Below, in pieces: positions 51,462 to 61,023 of a DNA stretch of 64,000 nt. Position 1 is the stretch's first letter. The number at the start of each line of letters is the position of its first letter. This DNA is from Pseudomonas sp. MMS21 TM103. GTDB lineage: Bacteria > Pseudomonadota > Gammaproteobacteria > Pseudomonadales > Pseudomonadaceae. Both the position numbers and the translations under genes were made by a program. The notes below the pieces were generated by a model. That model saw only the letters and a list, made by a program, of their open reading frames with translations. It was not told where the DNA came from and did not search any database. The stretch covers positions 124,001-188,000 of the forward strand of contig NZ_JAJISP010000006.1 of NCBI RefSeq assembly GCF_022132145.1. Reading direction: 5' to 3'.

Positions 51462-52591
51462 GCGGATTCTCCTTCAGCAGCCAGGCAATCGAGCAATGCC
51501 TGGCCCATCAATTCACGACGCCAGCCGCGCAGCGTGTCCGGCAACCGGTAAGGACCATTGGGGTAGCCGGTTTTCAGCAGGGCTTCGAGGGTTTTCTTGC
51601 GCAGCATCAGCTCCGGGGCGATGTTCAGCCGCTCGCCTTCGCGCTGACCGAGGGTGCGCAGCTTCTTCAACAGGCTCGAGGCTTCCAGCGGCAACGGCTC
51701 GGGCACCGCTTCGGGCCAATCGGCCGGCGGCGTGGCAGCAGCCTTCTTGATCAGCTGGAGCAGGAACTCGCCGTCCTGACGCACGGTTTTCGGGTGCATG
51801 TCGTCGATCCGCGACAGCGCCACCAGGTTGTCCGGCTGAGTGCGGGCCAACGGCCACAGCGAATGTTCGCGGATGATGCGATTGCGCGGCTGATTGCGTG
51901 CCCTGGCCTCGCGCTCGCGCCAGATGCAGAGTTCGCGTAGCACCGCCAGTTGCGCGCGGGACAGCTTCCAGGCCAGCTTGGCCTCACGATAGACATCTTC
52001 CGGGGCGACTTCACGGCCCAGGTTGGCCACCAGCTCGGCGCCGTCTTCCAGCACCCAGGCATTTTTCTCGGCCGTCAGCTGTTGCTGCAACTGGGTATAG
52101 ACCTCGGCCAGGTGCAGCACATCCTCGGCGGCGTAACTGACCTGGGTCTCGCTGAGCGGGCGCTGTAGCCAGTCCGAGCGGGTTTCGCCCTTGGGCAGCT
52201 CGATGTTCAACACCGCCTGCACCAGGCGCGAATAACCCATGGAGAAGCCGAGGTTGAGGTAGGCGGCAGCCAACTGGGTGTCGAACAAGGCCACAGGCAG
52301 GCTGCCGGTCAGACGCAGGAAGACTTCCAGATCCTCGCTGCAGGCATGCAACACCTTGACCACGGCCGGGTCTTGCAGCAAGGCGCTGAACGGCGCCCAG
52401 TCGTCGATCAGCAGCGGATCGATCAGGTAGGCGCGCTCACCTTCGCTGACCTGCAGCAGGCCGGCGATCGGATAAAAAGTGTCGACCCGCATAAATTCGG
52501 TGTCTACCGCCACGAATGGCAGGCTGCGCCAGCCGGCGCAGTGCTGCGCCAGGCTGGCGTTGTCACGAATCCAGTGAATATCAATAACCAC
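51458..52591 (-). CDS. rnd: Ribonuclease D
   Basis: A 377-residue 3'-5' exoribonuclease. DEDD motifs include VAVDTEFMRVDTFYP and ACSEDLEVFL; SYAAEDVLHLAEVY carries the third. One or two HRDC domains follow. It trims tRNA and other small RNA 3' ends. First gene of the rnd-ycgL pair. Length and motifs are as expected. Confidence 0.94.
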   Translation of the reverse strand: MVIDIHWIRDNASLAQHCAGWRSLPFVAVDTEFMRVDTFYPIAGLLQVSEGERAYLIDPLLIDDWAPFSALLQDPAVVKVLHACSEDLEVFLRLTGSLPVALFDTQLAAAYLNLGFSMGYSRLVQAVLNIELPKGETRSDWLQRPLSETQVSYAAEDVLHLAEVYTQLQQQLTAEKNAWVLEDGAELVANLGREVAPEDVYREAKLAWKLSRAQLAVLRELCIWREREARARNQPRNRIIREHSLWPLARTQPDNLVALSRIDDMHPKTVRQDGEFLLQLIKKAAATPPADWPEAVPEPLPLEASSLLKKLRTLGQREGERLNIAPELMLRKKTLEALLKTGYPNGPYRLPDTLRGWRRELMGQALLDCLAAEGESA

Positions 52592-52756
52592 GCGGCTCTC
52601 CCATCAAGAATGCCACGCAGTATATATCGCACCGGCCCTTTGCCGGGTATTGCGCGCCCGTAAACCGATACAGGGCCGTGCCGACCTCGCATTGGCAGCG
52701 CTTAACTGTGTAATCTGGCCGCCGTTCGCACGCTTCGGCACAAGGAATTAAGCGCA

Positions 52757-53818
52757 ATGAAGAAACTGCTTGGCCTACTCATCCTGCTGGTTGCCGCCCT
52801 GGCACTCTACCTGGCCATCACCCCCAGCCCCATCGACCCGCTGGCCTGGGAGGCACCACCGGCGCCGGCCATGACTGGCGTACTGGAACCCAACGACACC
52901 CTGATGAAGGCCGAATTGCTCGGTCTCGGCCTGGTCCATGGCCCCGAAGACAGCGCCGTCGATGCCCAGGGCCGACTGTATTCTGGCCTGCATGACGGGC
53001 GCATCGTGCGCCTCAAGGCCGACGGCAGCCTGGAGACCTTCGCCGACACCGGCGGCCGCCCACTGGGCATGGACTTCGACGCCAACGGCCAGCTGATCGT
53101 TGCCGACGCCCACAAGGGCCTGCTGTCCATCGACCCGCAAGGGCAGCTCAAGGTACTGACCACCGAAGCCGAAGGCGTGCCGTTCAAGTTCACCGACGAC
53201 CTGGACATCGCCAGCGATGGCACCATCTACTTCAGCGACGCCTCTTCGCGCTTTGAGCAGCCGGACTACCTGCTTGACCTGCTCGAAGCCCGCCCCCATG
53301 GCCGCCTGCTCAGCTACAGCCCCCACAGCGGCGAGACCCGCGTACTGCTCAAGGACCTGTACTTCGCCAACGGCGTGGCGCTGTCGGCCAAGGAGGACTT
53401 CGTCCTGGTCAACGAAACCTACCGCTATCGCATCAGCCGCTACTGGCTCAAAGGCGAGCAAGCCGGCACGCACGATGTGTTTATCGACAACCTGCCGGGC
53501 CTGCCGGACAACCTGCAAGGCGATCGCGCCGGTACCTTCTGGGTCGCCCTGCCGTCGCCGCGCAAGGCCGATGCCGATTTCCTCCACCTGCACCCCTGGC
53601 TCAAGGCGCAAATCGCCAAACTGCCTCGCGCGCTCTGGCCGAAGGCGATTCCCTATGGTTTGGCCATTGCCATCAACGAGCAGGGCGAAATCATCCGCAG
53701 CCTGCACGACACCAGCGGCACGCACCTGCGCATGGTTACCTCGGTCAAGCCGGTGGGTGATTACCTGTACTTCGGCAGCCTGGATAACGACCGCATCGGT
53801 CGGCTGAAGATTCGCTGA
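52757..53818 (+). CDS. SMP-30/strictosidine-synthase-like beta-propeller protein
   Basis: A 353-residue protein with an N-terminal membrane or signal segment (KLLGLLILLVAALALYLAI), then a six-bladed propeller. Typical stretches are GPEDSAVDAQGRLYSGLHDG, FTDDLDIASDGTIYFSD, YFANGVALS and LPGLPDNLQGD. The Glu, Asn and Asp residues that bind calcium in SMP-30 lactonases appear to be kept. It is likely a periplasmic lactonase or hydrolase; substrate unknown. Gene faces a shared terminator at 53832. Confidence 0.86.
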   Translation: MKKLLGLLILLVAALALYLAITPSPIDPLAWEAPPAPAMTGVLEPNDTLMKAELLGLGLVHGPEDSAVDAQGRLYSGLHDGRIVRLKADGSLETFADTGGRPLGMDFDANGQLIVADAHKGLLSIDPQGQLKVLTTEAEGVPFKFTDDLDIASDGTIYFSDASSRFEQPDYLLDLLEARPHGRLLSYSPHSGETRVLLKDLYFANGVALSAKEDFVLVNETYRYRISRYWLKGEQAGTHDVFIDNLPGLPDNLQGDRAGTFWVALPSPRKADADFLHLHPWLKAQIAKLPRALWPKAIPYGLAIAINEQGEIIRSLHDTSGTHLRMVTSVKPVGDYLYFGSLDNDRIGRLKIR

Positions 53819-53831
53819 ATCGCCCAGAAAA

Positions 53832-53863
53832 AAGCCCGTTGCCGGGTGACCAGCAACGGGCTT
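53832..53863. terminator. Intrinsic terminator between two convergent genes
   Basis: A perfect 11-base stem has arms AAGCCCGTTGC (53832-53842) and GCAACGGGCTT (53853-53863) around a 10-base loop. It is preceded by AAAAA on the plus strand, which is a T-run for minus-strand transcripts. It should end the spermidine-synthase-like gene efficiently and may also stop the SMP-30-like gene. Confidence 0.9.
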
Positions 53864-53881
53864 GCCAGTGTGCGCCGCCCT

Positions 53882-54565
53882 TTAGCCGAGCTTTTCGGCT
53901 ATCCAGATGGTGTGGCGGGTTCCCTTATTGCCGTGGGCATAGACCTTCACTTCTTCAACCTTGAAGCCGGCCCTGCGTACCTTGTCGGCGAACTTGCTGT
54001 CGGCGCTGGCCGACCACACGGCCAGTACTCCCTTAGGCCGCAACGCCTGGTGACAACGCTGCAACCCTTGTGCGCTATACAGCCAGCTGTTGCGCTTCTG
54101 GGTCAGGCCCTCGGGGCCGTTATCGACATCCAGCATGATCGCGTCATAGCGCTTATCCGCCGTCTTCAGGCTATTGGCGACATCCTCCTGCAACACCCGC
54201 GTGCGTGGATCGAGCAGCGGATAGCCGGCTTTGGCGCCCAGCGGGCCGCGGTTCCACTCGACCACCCCCGGCACCAATTCGGCCACCTCCACCTCGGCAG
54301 TCTTGCCCAGGTTCTGCAGCGCCGCCGCCAGGGTAAAGCCCATGCCCAGACCACCGATCAACACCCGCGAATCCGGGCGTCCGGCGACTTTTTTGCAGGG
54401 AATCGCCGCCAGGGCATCTTCGGAGCCGTGCATGCGCGTGTTCATCAACTGACCGCCATCGCCACCGGCAATCTTGATCACAAAATCCTCGCCATACTCG
54501 AACAGGCAGAGCGCCCCGGAGCCATCGGGAATCTGGGCGGTATCGAGCAGTACAAAACGCTTCAT
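53882..54565 (-). CDS. Spermidine-synthase-like methyltransferase-fold protein
   Basis: A 227-residue protein of the spermine/spermidine synthase superfamily. Motifs are VLIGGLGMGFTLAAAL (the SAM-type glycine loop), VEVAELVPGVVEWNRG, and YDAIMLDVDNGPEGLTQ with the Asp used in this fold. It lacks the N-terminal beta-barrel of true SpeE, so a methyltransferase or orphan aminopropyl transferase role is possible. ATG at 54565 chosen; the upstream extension is not family-like. Terminator at 53832. Confidence 0.82.
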   Translation of the reverse strand: MKRFVLLDTAQIPDGSGALCLFEYGEDFVIKIAGGDGGQLMNTRMHGSEDALAAIPCKKVAGRPDSRVLIGGLGMGFTLAAALQNLGKTAEVEVAELVPGVVEWNRGPLGAKAGYPLLDPRTRVLQEDVANSLKTADKRYDAIMLDVDNGPEGLTQKRNSWLYSAQGLQRCHQALRPKGVLAVWSASADSKFADKVRRAGFKVEEVKVYAHGNKGTRHTIWIAEKLG

Positions 54566-54617
54566 GGCTGTCTCATGACTCTGTGAGCTTGAAAGAGGCC
54601 GAACGATACAGCAGCCC

Positions 54618-55020
54618 TCAGACCACGGTAAGCCTGTGCCCGACAATCCCCAGCATAAAACCCAGCAAGGCACCCAGCGATGGCGCCCAATGCTTGTTCA
54701 GCTTGGGCTGGGGCGCGATATCTTGAAACACCGAGTAGTGCATGTCACCAGCGGCGAACAGCATGATCGCCGGCACCCACTGTGGAGATTTCGCCAACCA
54801 CAAATAAGCCGATATGCCGGCCAGCGGTCCAAGCAGCGCCATGAGGGTAAACATCAGCCCTATTCTTGCGCGGCTGGAGCCCGTCGAACCGCGTAGCTAC
54901 CGGTAGGCATTCAAGCCTTTCGGCAAATTCTGCGGCGCCTTCAAGCTAGCCAGCAGAATCGCGCCAACGGCATGGCAATGCCAGCCAGTAGGGTAAAGGC
55001 CACAACGGTAAACAACGAGG
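54618..55020 (-). pseudogene. Decayed ZIP-family metal transporter
   Basis: Minus-strand sequence encodes pieces of a ZIP transporter C-terminal half. FTLLAGIAMP is followed by a 1-base deletion, then GAILLASLKAPQNLPKGLNA and YR and an in-frame TAG, then RIGLMFTLMALLGPLAGI up to FQDIAPQPKLNKHWAPSLGA and a normal C-terminus. The 5' half is missing. A 78-codon frame survives at 54618-54854, but it is only the tail. In related Pseudomonas a metal transporter occupies this neighbourhood, between the ycgN and rhodanese regions. Confidence 0.75.
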
Positions 55021-55216
55021 GGCACAGACACCTCATCCAATGGGACACATAAAGGGGGGCAAACCCTTAGCCCAAGCCGCCAGGTAATTTTCCTGGTGCA
55101 TCCACCAGGACCATATCAGGCCTATGGCAAGACTCGCGACTTGCCGCAGCAGATTCTGCATCCTGCATGCGGCGGTTTATCATGCCTCGAATCCGCTATT
55201 AATCAGGACGTCCGCC

Positions 55217-56089
55217 ATGCCTATTGCCCAACTGCTCAGCGCCGATCAACTCCAGGCCCGCCTTGGGCAACCCGAACTGGTCATCCTCGATTGCCGCTAC
55301 GCCCTCGATGACCCGGCCTACGGTCAGCGTAGCTATGCCGATGGGCATATCGCCGGTGCCCAGTTTGCCGATCTTGAGCGCGCGCTGTCCGGTCCGATCC
55401 TTAAGGGCATCAGCGGCCGCCATCCGCTACCGGAACCCGCACAACTGCTGGCGCGTCTGCGCGCATGGGGCTTGAACGACAACAGTACGGTGGTGCTGTA
55501 CGACGACGGCCCCGGTGCCTTCGCCGCCCGCGCCTGGTGGCTGCTGGCCTGGCTGGGCAAGCGCGAGGGCGTCTACTTGCTCGATGGCGGCTTGCAGGCC
55601 TGGCGCGAGGCAGGTGGCGCCTTGAGCCAAGCGCTGCCGCAGCCAGCACCCGGCAACTTCGACGGACACGCCGATGCCAGCCTGCTGGTCGACGCCAGTC
55701 AGCTGCAGCAACGCCTCGCCGATCCGCAGCTGACGCTGCTCGACGCCCGCGCCCTGCCGCGGTTTCGTGGCGAGGTGGAACCGCTCGATCCGGTTGCCGG
55801 GCATATCCCCGGTGCTCGGTGCGCCCCCTTCACCGACAATCTGGACAGTAGCGGACGCTTCCTGCCGGCGGAGCAACTGCGCCAACGCTTCGCCGCGCAA
55901 CTCGGCGAGCGCCCGGCCAGCGAGCTGGTGGCCTACTGCGGTTCCGGCGTCACCGCGTGCCACAACCTGTTCGCCCTGTGCCTCGCCGGCTACCCGCTGG
56001 CGCCGCTGTATGCCGGTTCCTGGAGCGAGTGGATTACCGACCCGACACGGCCGGTAGCGACAGGCGACGAGCAAACACTCAGTCGTTAA
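55217..56089 (+). CDS. sseA: Two-domain rhodanese (3-mercaptopyruvate/thiosulfate sulfurtransferase)
   Basis: A 290-residue sulfurtransferase. Two rhodanese domains are present; the second has the active Cys241 in AYCGSGVTACHN, a CGSG[VT] loop of the SseA/thiosulfate type. The first domain carries VILDCRYALDD and GHIAGAQFADLE. Start is the ATG at 55217 with AGGA before it; a longer frame to 55124 is not supported. Enzyme transfers sulfane sulfur to cyanide or thiols. Confidence 0.92.
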   Translation: MPIAQLLSADQLQARLGQPELVILDCRYALDDPAYGQRSYADGHIAGAQFADLERALSGPILKGISGRHPLPEPAQLLARLRAWGLNDNSTVVLYDDGPGAFAARAWWLLAWLGKREGVYLLDGGLQAWREAGGALSQALPQPAPGNFDGHADASLLVDASQLQQRLADPQLTLLDARALPRFRGEVEPLDPVAGHIPGARCAPFTDNLDSSGRFLPAEQLRQRFAAQLGERPASELVAYCGSGVTACHNLFALCLAGYPLAPLYAGSWSEWITDPTRPVATGDEQTLSR

Positions 56090-56693
56090 CCGCCAACCCG
56101 GCCACGTACCATCTTCAGCCCCCGTAACCATTGCCAGCTCGACGCGGGCAAGCGCAGCGCTGAACTCATGTAGGAGGCACGACCTCGCGGCGATTCAGGC
56201 CGCAGGACCGCCAAGGCCAAAGCCTCGTGCCGAGGTCGGCCCTCCTACAAGAGCAACCGGCAGCGCCAATCCCCTGTAGGTGGCGCGCCCCGCGGCGATG
56301 GCGGACACAGTCCGCCCAAATACCCAACGCCTCGCCCCGGTCGGATGCCCGACATGGAAGCCTCGTGCCGAGGTCGCGCTCCCACAAGAGCAGCCGGCAT
56401 CGTCAACCCCCTGTAGGTGCCACGCCCCGCGGCGATGGCCGATGCAGTCCGCCCATGGATAGGCAAGTAGGAAGAGCGTCGGCAGATTGCCGCTTGCCTG
56501 CGGGCTAAGCACCAATCGAAATATAGGTAATAACCGAAAGCATAAAACAATTTAAAAACAGTGTATTACAGGCGAAAGGTCGCACTACACTTGAAATTAA
56601 GCGGCTAAACGCGCTTCCGGTGGGGCCTTTCCAAGAACAACCACACGCTGCCACGCGCCCCGGCCCCCACCGGCCATTTTTCGCGAGGGCTAT
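56090..56693. repeat. REP-rich gap (about 56160-56465) and leader of the next gene
   Basis: Contains at least three degenerate REP units: TGTAGGAGGCACGACCTCGC, GGCGATGGCGGACACAGTCCG (shortened here to its core GCGGACACAGTCCGC), GCCGAGGTCGGCCCTCCTAC and a repeat with GATGCAGTCCGCCC. Many show changes from GGAGG to GGTGG or GGTGC. The remaining stretch to 56693 is A+T-rich and is the leader of the gene at 56694. No gene was detected. Confidence 0.7.
56617..56673 (+). promoter_or_regulatory. Attenuator-like inverted repeat before the lysozyme-like gene
   Basis: CCGGTGGGGCC (56617-56627) pairs with GGCCCCCACCGG (56662-56673), with a single bulge, over a 34-base loop. It is followed by CCATTTTTCGCG and then the GAGGGC ribosome site and ATG at 56694. 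A GC stem followed by T5 directly before a start suggests transcription attenuation, though the large loop weakens the case. Confidence 0.5.
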
Positions 56694-57173
56694 ATGGGAA
56701 TTCCAGCCTGCGAGTTGATCCAGCATGTCATCCGCCCCACTCTGATTTATCTGGGGCGCCATTCACCTGCTGCCGAAGTCCTGCTGGTGGGCGCCGCTGC
56801 CTGCCAGTCGGCGCTGGGTTCGGCGCTGAACGCCCAGGGTGGCCATGGCCTCTACCGCATCGCCGAACTGCGCCACCAGCAGCTCTGGGATCATTTCCTG
56901 GCGCTCGATCCGGACCTGGCCAGCCAGATCCGCGGGCTGGCCAGCCAGCATGCCTTCCTCGCGGCGCCGCACCTGGAACTGACGGTCAACCTGCGGTACG
57001 CCACCGCCATCGCCTGGATGCTGGTCGAGGTAGACCAGGGCGAATTACCCGCCGCGGATGACCTGCTCGGCCTGGCCCGGGTCTGGCGCCGAGTATTTAA
57101 CCCACAAGGTCACCCGCGTGACTTCATCGAAGCCTGGCAACGCTGCATCGGCAACTTCAGCGCGGTCGCCTGA
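56694..57173 (+). CDS. Hypothetical protein resembling a catalytically altered lysozyme-like domain
   Basis: A 159-residue protein without signal peptide. CELIQHVIRPTLIYLGRHSP, then AAACQSALGSALNAQGGHGL and YRI resemble lysozyme-like proteins whose corresponding segment reads AAQESxLG and GLYQI; here the putative catalytic Glu is Gln. LELTVNLRYATAIAWMLVEV follows. GAGGG precedes the ATG. I infer a relic or a structural homologue; phage origin is possible. Gene reality is likely, function uncertain. Confidence 0.6.
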   Translation: MGIPACELIQHVIRPTLIYLGRHSPAAEVLLVGAAACQSALGSALNAQGGHGLYRIAELRHQQLWDHFLALDPDLASQIRGLASQHAFLAAPHLELTVNLRYATAIAWMLVEVDQGELPAADDLLGLARVWRRVFNPQGHPRDFIEAWQRCIGNFSAVA

Positions 57174-57360
57174 CCAGCCTGACTGCTGGCGATGGTCTGG
57201 CACTCTGGCGATTTTCCACAGCGGTTGCTGGATCGCCAGCAAGCTGTCTCCTCCACGCCCCCCTCCCCTCCTCCATTAGTGAGCTGCCCGACTAAACCAG
57301 CCAGCACTTTGCGTTACACTCGGGCGGCGACCATAACCATAAAAACCGCGTGACGCAGCC

Positions 57361-57978
57361 ATGACCACACTCTGTACTGTCTTACCCAAACAGCTCCGCC
57401 TGTTGCTGGTGGATGACCACCGGATTTTTCTCGACGGCCTGAGTTTGGCCCTTGCCCCACTTTGCCCAGACCTGCAGATACATACCGCGCAGAACGCCAG
57501 CGAAGCCGAGGCATGCCTGAGCCAGCACGATTTCGATCTGATTCTCTTGGATTTGCGCCTGCCGGACGTCGCTGGCCTTGAACTGCTGCAGCGCTGGCAG
57601 CAGCAAGGACGCATGACTCCGGTGGCGATTCTCAGTGCCAGCGACTCCAACCTGGATGCTCAGGCGGCGCTGGCCGCAGGCGCCCTGGGCTTTATCCCGA
57701 AAAGCGCCAACAGCGACGATATACGCCAGGCGGTGACCCGCGTGTTGCTCGGGGAAACCCTGCCGGCGCCGGGTGCCGGCGAAAAACCACAACTCACGCC
57801 GCGCCAACTGCAAATCCTCCTGCTGCTGGCAGAAGGCCTGCCGAACAAGGCTATCAGCAGGCAACTGGGCGTGTCCGAAGACACGATAAAAACCCACCTG
57901 AAGACCCTGTTTCAGGAGCTCGATGTGCACACCCGCACCGCCTGTGTCAGCACCGCGCGCCAGCGGGGCTGGCTGTAG
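57361..57978 (+). CDS. NarL/LuxR-type response regulator
   Basis: A 205-residue two-domain regulator. The receiver has LLVDDHRIFLDG and the phospho-acceptor Asp64 in LILLDLRLPDVAG, with Lys in GFIPKSA. The C-terminal LuxR HTH (about 140-200) has LTPRQLQILLLLAEGLPNKA and DTIKTHLKTLF. It converges with a hybrid sensor kinase whose gene ends 95 bases away, and may be its partner. The target is unknown; the lipase genes are the closest candidates. Confidence 0.92.
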   Translation: MTTLCTVLPKQLRLLLVDDHRIFLDGLSLALAPLCPDLQIHTAQNASEAEACLSQHDFDLILLDLRLPDVAGLELLQRWQQQGRMTPVAILSASDSNLDAQAALAAGALGFIPKSANSDDIRQAVTRVLLGETLPAPGAGEKPQLTPRQLQILLLLAEGLPNKAISRQLGVSEDTIKTHLKTLFQELDVHTRTACVSTARQRGWL

Positions 57979-58073
57979 GGGTAAGCTTTAGCCACGTTTT
58001 TGCGAGTGCGCAGCACCCGTCGACGATTCGCCGCCCGACCATGTTTACCGCGGAATGGCCCGGATATGCCTTT

Positions 58074-59855
58074 TCACTCGCTGCCGACACTCTGTCTCGG
58101 TGCCTTTTCGGAAGCTGGCAACAACACTGCCAGAGCCTGCCGCAAACGCGCTGGCAACAGGGGTTTGCCGAGCAGGGTCACGTGTGCGGGCATGCAGCGT
58201 TCCTGCAACTCTGGACTGATATCGGCGCTGATCAGCAAGGCTGGCAACATGCGTCCGGCTGCTTCGCGCAAGCACTCGATGGCGCGCAAACCATCTTCAC
58301 TGGCACCCAACCGGTAGTCGCTGACCAACAACTGCGGCGTCGCCTCTGCCAGGCACGCCAGAGCCTCCTGCAGATCGGCGCAGGCCCAGACCTCGCAACC
58401 CCAGCGCTGCAACAGCCCTGACAATGCCTCGCGTCCGGCTTCATCGTCCTCCACCAGCAAGACCCGCCCATGCAGTGCTGCACCGACCGGTTTGGCTGGC
58501 TGCCACTCACCCACCGTGGCGCGCGGCAGGCGCAAACTGAAGCGGGCGCCCTGTCCCGGACTGGAATCCAGCTGCAACGGGTGTTCAAGAAGCCTGGCCA
58601 GTTGCTGGACGATGGCCAGGCCGAGGCCCAGGCCACGCTCGGCATTGCGCCCGGGGTTGTCCAGCTGGCGGAACTCCTCGAAGATCTGTGCCTGTTCTGC
58701 CTGGCTGAGACCACGACCGTCGTCGGCGACTTGCAGCAGCACGTTGCCAGCGTCCTCCTCGGCGCTAAGCGTCACTCGCTGCGCCTGGGCATGGCACAGG
58801 GCATTGTTGAGCAGATTGCGCAGCACCCGCTCGAGCAGCAGCGGGTCGCTGCGCACCCACAAATCCGCGCATTGCAGGTCCAGCTCGACCCCCTGCAGTT
58901 CGGCTTCGCGGCGGGTTTCGCCACTCAAGCGCTCGAGCAGAGGACGCAAGGCGAACACTTCAAGCTTGGCCTGCACCCCACCGGGCAAGGTCAGGCGGGT
59001 GTAGTCCAGCAGCGATTGCAGCAAGCGGCTGAGCTGTTCCACCGAGGTTGCCAGACGCGCACTGACCCGCTGAATATCCGGCTCCCGGCTCTGCTCGAGC
59101 AGGTGCTGGGCATACAGCCCCATGGCATTGAGCGGCTGGCGCAGGTCATGACTGGCGGCGGCGAGCAGGCGCAGCTTGCGTGCGTCATCCGCTTCGGCGC
59201 GCTGGCGGGCCAGATCGAGTAGGCGCAAATTGAGCCAGGCACCGCGTTGCCCGTGCTCTTGCAGGTAGGCGCCGACACTGCCAATCAGGTTGGCGCAAAT
59301 CAGGAACTGGCCTTGGTAGGCCCACAGACTGCCCGGCTCGACCAACAACAGGCCAAGCATCAGGAACAGCAGACAGAAACCCCAGGCGGCGAGGCTCACG
59401 GCGCGGAACGAGACACCGAGCAGCACATAGCCGAACAACAGGATCAGAAACAACCCGTCGTAGGGCATGTCCACGCCCTGGACCCAGCACAGGTGAATGA
59501 TCACCGCCACGCAAGCGCCGTTCAGTGCGTAGGCGCCGATGTAGGCGAATAACACCGCGCGCGGCGGACTCTGCGGCCGCCGGCAGTAGACGAAAGCTGC
59601 CAGCACCCCGAGGATGCCCAGCGCACGCAAAGGCGCCACCGACAGGCTCACCGTCAGCGGCATCATCAGCAGGTCGAGAGCGGTGTAGATCAACTGGAAG
59701 ACAATTGCGGTGCTGACGATCAACAGCAAGCGGCGGCCGATACGTTGCACCCGATGCTCGACAAAGCCCTGTTCCAGCTCAGGGACAAAGCACAACCGCC
59801 GGTAGCCCCGGCGCTGTTGTGCCAGCAGCAGGCGCTCTTCCTGCTCCAGGTTCAT
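58074..59855 (-). CDS. Hybrid sensor histidine kinase
   Basis: A 593-residue protein. Five or six membrane segments occupy about residues 40-198 with little periplasmic sequence. HisKA has His236 in AAASHDLRQPLNAMG, and HATPase has NNALCHAQA, DDGRGLSQ and GLGLGLAIV. The C-terminal receiver has Asp513 in LLVSDYRLG. Such DLRQP-type kinases usually sense membrane-associated signals and pass phosphate to a NarL-type regulator. It lies 48 bases downstream of lif, in the same direction, so it may be co-transcribed with lipA-lif. Confidence 0.9.
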   Translation of the reverse strand: MNLEQEERLLLAQQRRGYRRLCFVPELEQGFVEHRVQRIGRRLLLIVSTAIVFQLIYTALDLLMMPLTVSLSVAPLRALGILGVLAAFVYCRRPQSPPRAVLFAYIGAYALNGACVAVIIHLCWVQGVDMPYDGLFLILLFGYVLLGVSFRAVSLAAWGFCLLFLMLGLLLVEPGSLWAYQGQFLICANLIGSVGAYLQEHGQRGAWLNLRLLDLARQRAEADDARKLRLLAAASHDLRQPLNAMGLYAQHLLEQSREPDIQRVSARLATSVEQLSRLLQSLLDYTRLTLPGGVQAKLEVFALRPLLERLSGETRREAELQGVELDLQCADLWVRSDPLLLERVLRNLLNNALCHAQAQRVTLSAEEDAGNVLLQVADDGRGLSQAEQAQIFEEFRQLDNPGRNAERGLGLGLAIVQQLARLLEHPLQLDSSPGQGARFSLRLPRATVGEWQPAKPVGAALHGRVLLVEDDEAGREALSGLLQRWGCEVWACADLQEALACLAEATPQLLVSDYRLGASEDGLRAIECLREAAGRMLPALLISADISPELQERCMPAHVTLLGKPLLPARLRQALAVLLPASEKAPRQSVGSE

Positions 59856-59903
59856 CGCACCCCGCCCGACTGCGCGAGTGATTGCTCAGGCCGCCGCCTG
59901 GAC

Positions 59904-60974
59904 TTAAAGCTCGGCTGCTTCGTTGTCCTGCTGTTTGGCGGCGATCGCATCATAGGTGTCGACTCGGTGTTGATCGGCGGAGTTGAACAATCGCTGGCGC
60001 AAACGCTGCTGCTCCTGCTGCTGGTCCGCCGGACTCAGGCCATTGCTGTGCAACCTGGCCAGTTGCTCGCGATAAGCGGTATAGCGCTGCTGCCAGTCGC
60101 GCTCGTTGCGCTGCTCAAGCAGCAGGCGCTCGACTGTCGACGGATCATAGGACAAAGCCAATGACTGGCGCACCTGTTCCTCGCTCGCCCCCTCATGCCA
60201 CAGCCGCTCGCTTTGCGCCTGCTGCACCAGGGCTTGCCTCTGGCGTTCCTCACTGGCGCGCATGGCGGCAGGCAATTGTTCGCGCAGGCGCTGCTGGGCA
60301 TCGGCCTTGCCCTGTTCGCTCAAATCATCGCGAGCCAGCACGTTCAGGCTGTCAAGGGTGTAGCGTGCATAGGCCTCTTCGGCACCAAACAAGGCCTCGA
60401 CCGCTCCCGCTGAAAAGTGGCTGCGGCGTAGCTGCGCCATGCTGTCGAAAGCCTGCTGCAATACCGCGAGCTGTGCATGCGGCTGAGCTTGCTGTTGTGC
60501 GTTCAGCGGCTGCTGCATAAGCGCCAGGCTGGCGCGTTTGTAATCCAGATAGTCACCCAGCAGGTTGATCAACTGGCCCAGCGCTGGCTCCTGCAAGCGT
60601 CCAGCGGCGTCAGCCAGCAATACCTCGACCGAGCTATCTAGCCCGTTCTGGTCGACAGCGCTGAGGAAATAATCGAAATAGTCACGCAGCGCCAAATCAA
60701 GCTGCAGATTCCCGGCGCTGTCGGACTTCACTCCACCGTCGACCTCGGTGCCGCTCATACTCGGCAAAATCGCCGCTGGCACGGCTTGGTTGACTGCAGT
60801 GGGCGCCGGCTGGGGCGGCAAGGGGCTGGCAATGATTGCAGCGACAGCTTGAACCGGGCGGACCGAGTCGGTCTGGACCACCACCGGCTCCGGCCATTGC
60901 CAGTAAAGCGTCAGCGCCGCGGCAACGATGGCCAGCACGGTCAGCGAAACCAGGGAGCGAATGGGCAAGGGCAT
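59904..60974 (-). CDS. lif: Lipase-specific foldase (lipase chaperone)
   Basis: A 356-residue steric chaperone. An N-terminal membrane anchor (about 7-25) and a Pro/Ala-rich linker precede the Lif motif LRDYFDYFLSA (96-106), matching RxxFDY(F/C)L(S/T)A. The rest is long helical sequence rich in Gln, Arg and Ala that wraps around the lipase. It folds LipA in the periplasm before type II secretion. The gene follows lipA by 49 bases, the usual lipA-lif operon. Confidence 0.95.
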   Translation of the reverse strand: MPLPIRSLVSLTVLAIVAAALTLYWQWPEPVVVQTDSVRPVQAVAAIIASPLPPQPAPTAVNQAVPAAILPSMSGTEVDGGVKSDSAGNLQLDLALRDYFDYFLSAVDQNGLDSSVEVLLADAAGRLQEPALGQLINLLGDYLDYKRASLALMQQPLNAQQQAQPHAQLAVLQQAFDSMAQLRRSHFSAGAVEALFGAEEAYARYTLDSLNVLARDDLSEQGKADAQQRLREQLPAAMRASEERQRQALVQQAQSERLWHEGASEEQVRQSLALSYDPSTVERLLLEQRNERDWQQRYTAYREQLARLHSNGLSPADQQQEQQRLRQRLFNSADQHRVDTYDAIAAKQQDNEAAEL

Positions 60975-61023
60975 GCGACCTCCAAAGCGGGCTGTCTTGG
61001 CCAGCCCGCATACGTGGAAAGGC

